Assembly (NCBI RefSeq): GCF_915069625.1
Contig: NZ_CAJZFD010000115.1
Span: forward strand, 1 to 6,501
Direction of reading: 5' to 3'
Source of the DNA: an uncultured Veillonella sp.
GTDB lineage: Bacteria; Bacillota; Negativicutes; Veillonellales; Veillonellaceae
Length of the DNA stretch: 6,501 nucleotides
Both the position numbers and the translations under genes were made by a program. The notes under the pieces were generated by a model. The model was not told the origin of the DNA. It searched no databases and worked only from the letters and a program-made list of their open reading frames with translations. Below are positions 1 through 6,129 of the stretch, one piece after another (the stretch's first letter is position 1; the number at the start of each line of letters is the position of its first letter).

Positions 1-2
1 TA

Positions 3-1409
3 GGGCTCGTCATCCTCGCCGTTATGGCTTGTATGATACTTACTATTATCTTTATTGAAAGCCGCGCCTTGCCACTTATCAAGGCTATGCAATTAAAGCT
101 AGATGATATCACCGATATGGTTCGAGATCACATCGTAGGCATGCCGGTTATTAGAGCTTTCAACAGAAGAACCTACGAGAACGACAAGGAAATTGCTATT
201 TTTACAGAGTCCGCACAACTGAATAAAAAATTGCGCCAAACGTTTGCTATTGGTTTACCGACGATACTCATTCTATTTAACATGAGTACCGTCGCTATTC
301 TCTGGCTCGGCGGCTACAACGTCAGCATGGGCGCCTTACAAGTTGGCGATATCATGGCCGTTATCGAGTATGCGAACCTCATCCTATTGAGCATGCTCAT
401 GGCCATATTCGTAATCATCGACATTCCGGAAGCTATCGTGTGTTACGCTCGCATTCGTGAGTTGTTAGAACACGAAAATACCGATACATTCCCTGAACCA
501 TATAATAGTAGTATTACAAATTCAGTTTCTCAAGCTACTAAGCATTCTACTGATCAACCAAGATACCAAAACTCTACGGCTACGGCTACGGGAACAGGAA
601 CTGCAACCGCAACCGCAACCGCAACCGCAACCGCAACCGCAACCGCAACCGATGATACACCTCTTTTGGAATTCCGCAACGTTACCTTCCGTTACGACAA
701 TGCGGAGTCCCCTGCACTGGAAAATATCTCCTTTAAGGTACATCATGGCGAAACCTTGGCTATTATGGGCGATATCGGTTCTGGTAAAAGCACAATCACC
801 AATCTTATCCCTCGGCTCTTCTCCATTGAATCTGGAGATATTCTCTTTAAAGGTAAGTCTATCTATGAGTGGAATGTAGATGACTTGCGCGCTCATATTG
901 GCTATGTACCACAAAAGGCTTATTTGTTTACCGGAACTATCGATATGAACATTCGATATGGAGCCGCATCAGGCCAAGTGCTATCAGCAGAAGATGTAGA
1001 AAATGCATGCCACTTGTCTAAGGCAGATGAGTTTATCAATCGCCTCGACGGCGGTTACCAGTATATGGTTTCCCAAGGTGGTACCAATCTATCTGGTGGT
1101 CAACGGCAGCGCCTTGCCATGGCTAGAGCCTTAGTGCGTAAACCTGATTTATTCATATTCGACGATAGTTTTTCCGCTCTCGACGGCACTACGGAGCATG
1201 CTGTTCGTACAGCACTACATGAGGAGTTACAAAAGGACAATCGACCGGCCCTCATTTCTGTAGAGCAAAAGGTAAGCGCCGCAAAAAAAGCAGACCATAT
1301 TCTAATCATTAACAGAGGTCAAGTTGCAGGATATGGCACACATGATGAGCTAGCAAGTACCTCTATTGTATATCAACAAATTTTAGCATCTCAGGAGGTG
1401 ACAGCATGA
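3..1409 (+). CDS. ABC exporter half-transporter, degenerate-site subunit (5' partial)
   Basis: The reading frame is open from the window edge, so the true start lies upstream; the Met codon at 24 is internal. About 468 residues are visible. They begin inside a membrane helix (probably TM4), followed by a cytoplasmic segment ending in VGMPVIRAF, TM5 and TM6 (around 240-440), a linker of about 60 residues, then a complete nucleotide-binding domain. NBD motifs are an aromatic A-loop (FRYD), Walker A GDIGSGKST at 768-794, Q-loop YVPQ, signature LSGGQ at 1089-1103, Walker B FIFDD and D-loop SALD. The catalytic Glu position is Asp (1164-1166) and the switch His is Gln (1266-1268, VEQKVS). Known heterodimeric exporters of the TM287 type show this same pair of changes. 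It therefore probably pairs with the next gene as the non-catalytic half of an inner-membrane exporter. Its stop overlaps the next start as ATGA. The substrate cannot be told from sequence; drugs, lipids or peptides are all possible. Confidence 0.93.
   Translation, partial: GLVILAVMACMILTIIFIESRALPLIKAMQLKLDDITDMVRDHIVGMPVIRAFNRRTYENDKEIAIFTESAQLNKKLRQTFAIGLPTILILFNMSTVAILWLGGYNVSMGALQVGDIMAVIEYANLILLSMLMAIFVIIDIPEAIVCYARIRELLEHENTDTFPEPYNSSITNSVSQATKHSTDQPRYQNSTATATGTGTATATATATATATATATDDTPLLEFRNVTFRYDNAESPALENISFKVHHGETLAIMGDIGSGKSTITNLIPRLFSIESGDILFKGKSIYEWNVDDLRAHIGYVPQKAYLFTGTIDMNIRYGAASGQVLSAEDVENACHLSKADEFINRLDGGYQYMVSQGGTNLSGGQRQRLAMARALVRKPDLFIFDDSFSALDGTTEHAVRTALHEELQKDNRPALISVEQKVSAAKKADHILIINRGQVAGYGTHDELASTSIVYQQILASQEVTA
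574..650 (+). repeat. Tandem hexanucleotide repeats in coding sequence: (CTACGG)3 then (GCAACC)8
   Basis: Eight exact head-to-tail copies of GCAACC occupy 603-650. Just upstream, 574-591 holds three copies of CTACGG, followed by a short Gly-Thr segment (591-602). In the exporter frame both arrays encode alternating Ala and Thr, so the tract reads as a Thr-Ala/Thr-Gly run followed by (Ala-Thr)8. It lies between the last membrane helix and the start of the nucleotide-binding domain. The 6-bp unit means gain or loss of copies keeps the reading frame: length would vary without switching the gene off. Confidence 0.95.
1393..1398 (+). promoter_or_regulatory. Ribosome binding site of the second exporter gene
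   Basis: A consensus AGGAGG ends 7 bases before the ATG at 1406. It lies inside the 3' end of the upstream gene, whose TGA overlaps this start as ATGA. This supports the start choice and translational coupling of the two subunits. Confidence 0.85.
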
Positions 1410-3229
1410 GCCCATTACGTCGTTTCCTAGTCGAATCTAAAAGCCAATGGGGCTGGCTAGCGCTCCTCATCCTAGCACTCATTACTGCGGCTATGTTTGA
1501 AGTCTCTACCCCAATCTTACTCGGTAAAATTATAGATGCTATTGTCAGCGGTTTAACAGCTGAACAAGACATCAATACGATTATAGCCTCTGTAGATACT
1601 ATTATTCTCTGGCTTATTGCACTCTATAGCGGCCATGCACTATTTACTTACTTTGGTGAGTATATGATGTCCTCTATTGGTGCTAAAACAGTATTAGCCT
1701 TACGAACACGCATGAGCACACATCTGTACTCATTGCCTATAGTGTACTTTCACGATCACCAGCGGGGCGATTTACTAAGCCGCCTTACCTCTGATTTAGA
1801 TACTGTGGCAGAAACCATTGGCGAAGGCGTACCAGGCCTTGTGTCTGCCATAATCGGCATCATCGGTGCTACTGCTATGATGCTTTGGATTAGCCCTATT
1901 CTAGGAGCATCTATCATCGTTATTATACTAATTGGCATTGTATGCTTAACGTGGCTATCTAAACGAGCGCGCCGCGTGTACCTGAGAAACCAAAACGCTT
2001 TAGGTGCTTTCAATAGTGGTATTGAAGAAATCGTTGTTGGAAAAGCAATCATTCAAACCTTTGGTTTAGAAGAAACCACGACGAATCAAGTACAGTTACT
2101 GAACGAAAATCTATTTAAAAGCATGCGTAGCGCTGCTTTCACGAGTCAGCTTGTAGAACCTCTTGTAAAATTCCTAAATCAATTTACCTATTGCCTCGTC
2201 GCTATTCAAGGGGGCCTCATGGTGTTGCGTGGAGCCATTTCTATCGGTGATATCCAAGCATTCTTCCTCTATGTAGGACAAGTATCCGATCCACTTTCTC
2301 GTAGCTCCTACATTATGACAAAATTTCAAGAAACTGCCGCAGCCCTAGGCCGTATTTATGAAGTCATAGATACACCATCTGAAATCGATAATGGAAAACT
2401 CGTGTTATCTAACAGTAAATCCCCTATTAACACAGATACAATTGACTCGGATTCCTCTATAATAGCTAATACCTCGAATCCTATAACGCATACAGGCACT
2501 ATCGACTTTGAACATGTTGATTTTGGCTATACACCATCCAATGTGTTTATGAGGGATATCAACATTCATATTCCTGGTGGATCCATGGTAGCCATTGTAG
2601 GACCTACGGGTGCTGGTAAATCAACCTTGGTGAACCTCATCATGCGCTTTTACGATATTATGAATGGCCGTATCACCATTGATGGCGTCGACATTCGTGA
2701 CGTATCTCGTGAAAGCTTACATAATACGGTAGGCATGGTATTGCAAGATGCATGGATTTTCACAGGCACTATTGCTGATAACATCGGCTACGGTAAGCCA
2801 AATGCTACTCGTCAGGAAATTGAATATGTAGCAAGGCTCGCCATGGCAGATCACTTTATCCGTACCTTGCCAGATGGCTATGATACAGTGCTCAAACAAG
2901 GTGGTGATGACTTATCCCAAGGTCAACGCCAATTGATTACCATCGCTCGCGCCTTCTTGGCGGACCCTAGTATTCTCATTCTCGACGAAGCGACGGCTAA
3001 CGTCGACACTCGTACCGAGGTAGAGGTTCAAAAAGCCATGAATACCCTCCTCAAAGGACGTACAAGTATCGTTATTGCCCATCGCTTGTCTACAATAAAA
3101 AATGCAGACTTCCTATTAGTAGTTGAAAATGGCACTATTGTCGAACAAGGGACACATCAAGAACTTATAGAGCGCGGTGGCCACTATAAAGAACTATACG
3201 AAAACTATGCGGCAGGCATGAGCGTATAG
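1406..3229 (+). CDS. ABC exporter half-transporter, catalytic subunit
   Basis: A full-length half-transporter of 607 residues, usual for the family. The N-terminal membrane domain has about six helices: residues roughly 15-40, 60-85, a TM3/TM4 pair at 140-185, and TM5/TM6 at 250-305. A Ser/Thr/Asn/Asp-rich linker covers about 335-370. The C-terminal NBD has Walker A GPTGAGKST (399-407), Q-loop VLQD, signature LSQGQ (503-507), Walker B LILDE with catalytic Glu528, D-loop ANVD, and switch His559 (IAHRLS). All catalytic residues are present. LSQGQ instead of LSGGQ is typical of the TM288/YheH/MdlB partner. In such pairs the working ATP site combines this subunit's Walker motifs with the partner's LSGGQ. 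The start is fixed by AGGAGG and the 4-base overlap with the preceding gene, so both halves are almost certainly co-expressed. MdlB-like or YheH-like is a fair description, but the exact orthologue and the exported substrate are not known. Confidence 0.95.
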   Translation: MSPLRRFLVESKSQWGWLALLILALITAAMFEVSTPILLGKIIDAIVSGLTAEQDINTIIASVDTIILWLIALYSGHALFTYFGEYMMSSIGAKTVLALRTRMSTHLYSLPIVYFHDHQRGDLLSRLTSDLDTVAETIGEGVPGLVSAIIGIIGATAMMLWISPILGASIIVIILIGIVCLTWLSKRARRVYLRNQNALGAFNSGIEEIVVGKAIIQTFGLEETTTNQVQLLNENLFKSMRSAAFTSQLVEPLVKFLNQFTYCLVAIQGGLMVLRGAISIGDIQAFFLYVGQVSDPLSRSSYIMTKFQETAAALGRIYEVIDTPSEIDNGKLVLSNSKSPINTDTIDSDSSIIANTSNPITHTGTIDFEHVDFGYTPSNVFMRDINIHIPGGSMVAIVGPTGAGKSTLVNLIMRFYDIMNGRITIDGVDIRDVSRESLHNTVGMVLQDAWIFTGTIADNIGYGKPNATRQEIEYVARLAMADHFIRTLPDGYDTVLKQGGDDLSQGQRQLITIARAFLADPSILILDEATANVDTRTEVEVQKAMNTLLKGRTSIVIAHRLSTIKNADFLLVVENGTIVEQGTHQELIERGGHYKELYENYAAGMSV

Positions 3230-3232
3230 AAC

Positions 3233-3252
3233 AAAGAGCTTTCAAGCTTTTT
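3233..3252 (+). terminator. Weak hairpin with U-rich 3' arm after the exporter operon
   Basis: AAAGAGCT (3233-3240) can pair with AGCTTTTT (3245-3252) around a TTCA loop, using one G-U pair. It starts just after the exporter stop codon. The stem is AT-rich and its U residues are mostly inside the stem, so at best it is a weak terminator. Confidence 0.25.
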
Positions 3253-3295
3253 AAAGTCAGATTTAAAATTGCCCTTACATAGTTTTGCAAACGAT

Positions 3296-3314
3296 AAAAA
3301 GAACCACTGATAAG
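3296..3314. terminator. Left arm of the native bidirectional terminator, split by the IS
   Basis: These 19 bases (A5 followed by GAACCACTGATAAG) are the exact reverse complement of 4530-4548. Joining 3296-3315 to 4525-4549 gives a perfect 19-bp hairpin with loop CTACAA. It has an A-run on one side and a T-run on the other, the form of an intrinsic terminator that works in both directions. Its place between two convergent operons fits this. The arms now lie about 1.2 kb apart. Confidence 0.85.
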
Positions 3315-3315
3315 C
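3313..3315. repeat. Target-site duplication, left copy (AGC)
   Basis: AGC directly precedes the left end of the insertion sequence and is repeated at 4522-4524 directly after its right end. Three bases is normal for IS150-type elements. A 4-base AAGC duplication (3312-3315 and 4521-4524) is also possible if the element ends one base earlier on the right, but then it would lose the usual CA end. Confidence 0.75.
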
Positions 3316-3339
3316 TGAACCGCCCCCTTAATGTTAGAC
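3316..3339 (+). repeat. Left terminal inverted repeat of the IS
   Basis: It begins TGAACCGCCCCC and ends GTTAGAC. Against the reverse complement of 4498-4521 it shares the terminal TG, a CCCC block and the inner AAxGTTAGAC block, with mismatches between. Confidence 0.8.
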
Positions 3340-3373
3340 CAAAAATCTTAATGTTAAGGAGGTCGGTTTTTCT

Positions 3374-3888
3374 ATGGCAAAATATAGCCTTACATTTAAA
3401 TTAAAAGTCGTTACCGCATATCTAAATAGCGAGGATGGATACAGATCTTTAGCTAAGAAATACGGTGTAAAGGATGCAAGTCAAGTTCTGGGTTGGATTA
3501 ATGTATTTAAAGAATTTGGTAAAGATGGTTTATGTCGAAAATGAAATAATACAAGATATATTTCAGAATTTAAGCTAGCTGTGGTAGAGTCATACTTAAC
3601 TAGTGAACTATTGTATCGGCAAATTGCATTTCAATATGGTCTAAATAATCCTCCATTAATAGCTCGTTGGAAATCGGAGTTTATGAAATAATGGGGCCAA
3701 TGCTTTTGATGAGCGACTGAAAGGACGAATACCTACTATGAGACGGACAGATGAAAAAGCAAAGATTACCACATATACTAAATCACGTAGCCAAAAGCAA
3801 AAAAAGAATTAACACCAGAGCAAGCTCGTATTTTAGAATTAGAAAAACAATTACGCTATGCACAAATAGAGAACGCCTATTTAAAAGA
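3374..3888 (+). pseudogene. IS3-family transposase OrfA, disrupted
   Basis: The ATG at 3374 has AAGGAGG at 3356-3362, 11 bases upstream. The frame opens MAKYSLTFKLKVV and reads through a helix-turn-helix repeat for 56 codons to a TGA at 3542-3544. Relatives usually have a basic residue there, so CGA to TGA is the simplest cause. Reading on in the same frame gives the second helix-turn-helix repeat (YISEFKLAVVESYL...GLNNPPLIARWKSEF). It then stops at TAA 3689-3691, where one extra base near 3690 explains the shift: frame +1 continues as YGANAFDERLKGRIPTMRR. A second shift in the seven-A run 3799-3805 returns to the first frame for a leucine-zipper-like coiled coil (ELTPEQARILELEKQLRYAQIENAYLKEL). 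The gene is then cut by a deletion near 3888-3897. In intact elements OrfA binds the IS ends and joins OrfB by frameshifting. Confidence 0.85.
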
Positions 3889-4457
3889 ATTGAGGAGATT
3901 GTGCCTAATCGCATTAAGCGTAGATTCTCCATTGTAGTCAACCACATCAAAAAAGTACTTCAGATACAACTGAATTTAAGTATTATGAACTAGATGCAAA
4001 TGATGCTTTGAAGGCCAGAAAACTATACTTAGATCTATTTATGGATTTATATAATCTTGAAATTATCAGTTTTAGTATAAGTCCTACACCATCAGCTAGG
4101 TCTATATTTTCAGCACAACAACAGGCGATCGAAAAAACTGCCGATGCTAAGTATCGGCGGACATTTCATTCTGACCGTGGTTGGGGTTACCAAATGAAAG
4201 CGTATCAACATAATTTAAAAGTGCATAATATATTCCAAAGTATGTCTAGAAGAGGTAATTGTCTCGACAGTTCACCAATGGAAAACTTCTTTGCCATCTT
4301 AAAACAAGAGATGTATTATGGCAATACCTTTCATAGTTATGATGAGTTAAAAATGACGATTAAAAACTATATTATGTATTACAATACTAAACGAATTAAG
4401 GAAAGATTGAACTGGCTAAGCCCAATTGACTATCGTTTAGCTACTACTGCAGCATAA
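3889..4457 (+). pseudogene. IS3-family transposase OrfB (DDE), N-terminally deleted
   Basis: OrfB similarity begins abruptly in the frame reading EEIVPNRIKRRFSIV (from 3889), which resembles the segment just before the catalytic core. One missing base near 3935 shifts it to the frame reading SQPHQKSTSDTTEFKYYE, which then runs to the stop at 4455-4457. The catalytic triad is still readable: Asp in SDTTEF (3963-3965), Asp in HSDRGW and Glu in NCLDSSPMEN. The C-terminal rve-like part ends YYNTKRIKERLNWLSPIDYR. The first roughly 130 residues are missing and the Trp usual before the first catalytic Asp motif is Ser. A TTG at 4008 could be called as a start, but it lies inside the conserved core and has no convincing upstream signal, so no functional protein is expected. 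Confidence 0.87.
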
Positions 4458-4492
4458 AAAATTCCGAGCAACCAGTTTTGGTTACTCGGAAT
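4456..4492 (-). terminator. IS-borne intrinsic terminator facing leftward
   Basis: Bases 4461-4473 and 4480-4492 pair over 13 bp around a six-base loop. On the minus strand all pairs form (one G-U), and the stem is followed directly by a U-run from the A tract 4456-4461. On the plus strand there is a C-A mismatch and no U-run, so it should act mainly on leftward transcripts. It overlaps the OrfB stop codon. Confidence 0.8.
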
Positions 4493-4497
4493 AAAAA

Positions 4498-4521
4498 GTC
4501 TAACTTTTTGGGGACACTACA
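4498..4521 (-). repeat. Right terminal inverted repeat of the IS
   Basis: Reverse-complemented, it begins TGTAGTGTCCCC and ends GTTAGAC, matching the left end at 17 of 24 positions by eye. It is directly followed by the AGC duplication (4522-4524). Confidence 0.8.
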
Positions 4522-4524
4522 AGC
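4522..4524. repeat. Target-site duplication, right copy (AGC)
   Basis: This matches AGC at 3313-3315. Removing one copy with the element restores a continuous hairpin. Confidence 0.75.
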
Positions 4525-4529
4525 TACAA

Positions 4530-4549
4530 CTTATCAGTGGTTCTTTTTT
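4530..4549. terminator. Right arm of the native bidirectional terminator, split by the IS
   Basis: CTTATCAGTGGTTC followed by six T residues is the exact partner of 3296-3314. It lies 30 bp beyond the metQ stop codon on the convergent side. With the loop now filled by a 1.2-kb element, efficient folding during transcription is doubtful. Confidence 0.85.
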
Positions 4550-4578
4550 ATGCCTCAACTAAGCATGTTTTATATATT

Positions 4579-5403
4579 CTATTCACCTTTTGGTACGAAC
4601 CATAGGCCGTTGTTATTTTTTTCCATGTAGTCTTTGAATTCTTGAGAGTGGTAAGCTGCTACAATGTCTTTTGCCCATTGTGCATCTTTATTTTTCTCGT
4701 TAACTACTACTTGTAACAACCATTGTGGTAATACATCTTCATTTGCTAATGCAGTTTTAGGATCAATTTTTGCATTATAGATGATAGCACCAGTAATAAC
4801 AATATAGTCAAAATCAGTACGTACAGAAGGAATTGTAAGGGATTTCATTTCTGTAAATTTAAGATGTTTAGGATTTTCAATAATATCTGCTTGTGTTACT
4901 GTCGCTAAATCTTTGTTAGGATCAAGTTTAATCCAACCGATTTTTTGCAACAACGCATAGGCACGAGCCATGTTAGATGCATCATTTGGTACTGCAATAG
5001 TATCACCATCTGCCACTTGGTCTAAAGATGTTTTGGAACCGCTAAAGATACCCGCTGGTACAGTTGGAATTGGAGTCAACGCTACAAGATGACCATTTTG
5101 TTTTTCGTTAAAGTTTTTCATGTATGCTGTATGTTGTTCAACGTTGAAATCTACTTCACCATCGCTCAACACTTGGTCCGCTTGTACCAAGTCAGACATA
5201 TCTACACTTTTAAAGGTATAGCCTTGTTTTTCCAAAATTGGTTTAACACCTTTTTCAAATAATTCAGAGTAAGGGCCTTGAGACTTACTATAGGATAATT
5301 CCTTTTTAGCACCATTATCGCTATTATTGGAACCGCAGCCTGCGATAAAAGCTACGCTAAATACTAATGCCGCACCAAGGGCAAGGAGTTTTTTAAATTT
5401 CAT
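4579..5403 (-). CDS. metQ: MetQ/NlpA-family substrate-binding lipoprotein of a methionine-type ABC importer
   Basis: 274 residues, close to the usual length of about 270. A lipoprotein signal (MKFKK, hydrophobic stretch, lipobox IAGC) puts the lipidated Cys at residue 23, so the mature protein is membrane-anchored and delivers substrate to MetI. Family hallmarks are SDGEVDFNVEQH (the conserved QH), TVPAGIFSGS, and VPNDASNMARAYALLQKIGWIKL (conserved Asn and Arg). The start is supported by AGGAGA (5411-5416), 7 bases upstream. It is the last gene of metN-metI-metQ, 54 bp after metI. One oddity: where E. coli MetQ has Asn in VIN and again in YVN, both substrate contacts as I recall, this protein reads VIT (Thr204) and WLL (Leu229/230). 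Family assignment is firm; methionine as the substrate is inferred from family and operon and is less sure. Confidence 0.93.
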   Translation of the reverse strand: MKFKKLLALGAALVFSVAFIAGCGSNNSDNGAKKELSYSKSQGPYSELFEKGVKPILEKQGYTFKSVDMSDLVQADQVLSDGEVDFNVEQHTAYMKNFNEKQNGHLVALTPIPTVPAGIFSGSKTSLDQVADGDTIAVPNDASNMARAYALLQKIGWIKLDPNKDLATVTQADIIENPKHLKFTEMKSLTIPSVRTDFDYIVITGAIIYNAKIDPKTALANEDVLPQWLLQVVVNEKNKDAQWAKDIVAAYHSQEFKDYMEKNNNGLWFVPKGE

Positions 5404-5410
5404 AGTACAT

Positions 5411-5416
5411 TCTCCT
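5411..5416 (-). promoter_or_regulatory. Ribosome binding site of metQ
   Basis: AGGAGA on the minus strand, 7 bases before the ATG at 5403. It lies in the 54-bp gap after metI, where I see no promoter or terminator. Confidence 0.8.
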
Positions 5417-5457
5417 ATACTTTCACAATCAATATAACCAAAATCTATTTCATCAAA

Positions 5458-6129
5458 TCAGGAACGACGCGCACGACGTGCAAAGTAGTTACCTATTGTT
5501 TGAATAATTTGAACAAAGATAATCAAAATAACAACAGTAAATAACATCAATGGGAAGTTCAACCGCTCATAACCATAGGTAAGGGCCAAGTCACCTACAC
5601 CGCCTGCGCCAATGGCACCAGCCATAGCAGTAGCACCAATAAGGCCAATAGTACCTGTTGTAATGGATAAGATAAGCGAACCCTTTGCCTCTGGTAAAAG
5701 GAAATGCCAAATCACCTCAAAATGGGATGCACCCATCGATTGTGCAGCCTCGATAATGCCTTTATTAACCTCTAAAATAGAGTTTTCAAAGAGTCGAGCA
5801 AGATAAGGCGCAATGAATATAACAAGTGGTACGATAGCCGCCGTTGTACCAACCCGAGTACCAACAATCATCTTAGTCAACGGTAAGATAAACACCATTA
5901 AGATAATAAATGGTACAGAACGCACAATATTAACAATTGTGTTTATAATGGTGTAAACAATGCTGTTTTTAACAATACCATTAGGATTTGTTACCACTAG
6001 TGTAACTGCGATAATCAGCCCTAGTATGGTGCCGATGAAGAGAGACAGGAACACCATGTATAATGTTTGTTCTGCAGCTAGTAATAACTGCGAACCTGGA
6101 ACACCAAGTTCTTGCATGAAGAAGTCCAT
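5458..6129 (-). CDS. metI: MetI, permease of the methionine-type ABC importer
   Basis: Starting at MDFFMQEL, this is 223 residues, near the 217 of E. coli MetI. It is very hydrophobic, with about five membrane helices (roughly residues 15-45, 55-80, 85-110, 140-165, 185-210) and a basic end (RRARRS). The EAA-type coupling loop that docks on the ATPase is clear: IEAAQSMGASHFEVIWHFLLPEA. An ATG seven codons upstream (6150) would give 230 residues. I prefer 6129 because AGGAGGTGG (6137-6145) precedes it at good spacing, and the longer version would translate that ribosome site as Ala-Gly-Gly-Gly with only a weak site of its own. The start shares one base with the metN stop (TAATG), indicating coupling. 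It forms the transmembrane channel with a MetN dimer. Confidence 0.93.
   Translation of the reverse strand: MDFFMQELGVPGSQLLLAAEQTLYMVFLSLFIGTILGLIIAVTLVVTNPNGIVKNSIVYTIINTIVNIVRSVPFIILMVFILPLTKMIVGTRVGTTAAIVPLVIFIAPYLARLFENSILEVNKGIIEAAQSMGASHFEVIWHFLLPEAKGSLILSITTGTIGLIGATAMAGAIGAGGVGDLALTYGYERLNFPLMLFTVVILIIFVQIIQTIGNYFARRARRS

Larger units (their letters stand above)
3316..4521 (+). mobile_element. Decayed IS3-family (IS150-like) insertion sequence
   Basis: The 1206-bp element starts with TG and ends with CA. It has imperfect terminal inverted repeats of about 24 bp (3316-3339 against 4498-4521; 17 of 24 positions match by eye, including the runs CCCC and GTTAGAC). It is flanked by AGC on both sides. 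Inside are remains of two transposase genes in the IS3 arrangement: OrfA with two helix-turn-helix repeats, then OrfB with the DDE core. The element is shorter than intact relatives as I know them (about 1.4-1.6 kb), which fits an internal deletion. It cannot make its own transposase but might still be moved by a related intact copy if its ends are recognised. I do not know its registered name. Confidence 0.9.

Noticed and set aside
603..650. GCAACC array as a CRISPR or iteron-type repeat
   Set aside because: There are no spacers, the unit is only 6 bp and it lies in frame inside a conserved gene; it is a coding microsatellite.
522..914. Minus-strand open frame with Cys-Gly repeats opposite the exporter gene
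   Set aside because: It is the shadow of the GCAACC repeat and of a well-conserved NBD on the other strand; no ribosome site or family resemblance.
3253..3295. Short gap between the exporter operon and the terminator arm
   Set aside because: AT-rich with no gene, clear hairpin or repeat; I see nothing that needs a feature.
3285..3313. Promoter-like TTGCAA, 17-bp gap, TGATAA reading into the IS
   Set aside because: The elements match loosely and lie in AT-rich DNA that is also the terminator arm. Without transcript data it cannot be told from chance.
3751..3993. An 80-codon open frame inside the IS
   Set aside because: Its first part is out of frame with the OrfA wording, and only the end (EEIVPNRIKRRFSIV) matches OrfB. 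It is a chance frame across the deletion joint, not a gene.
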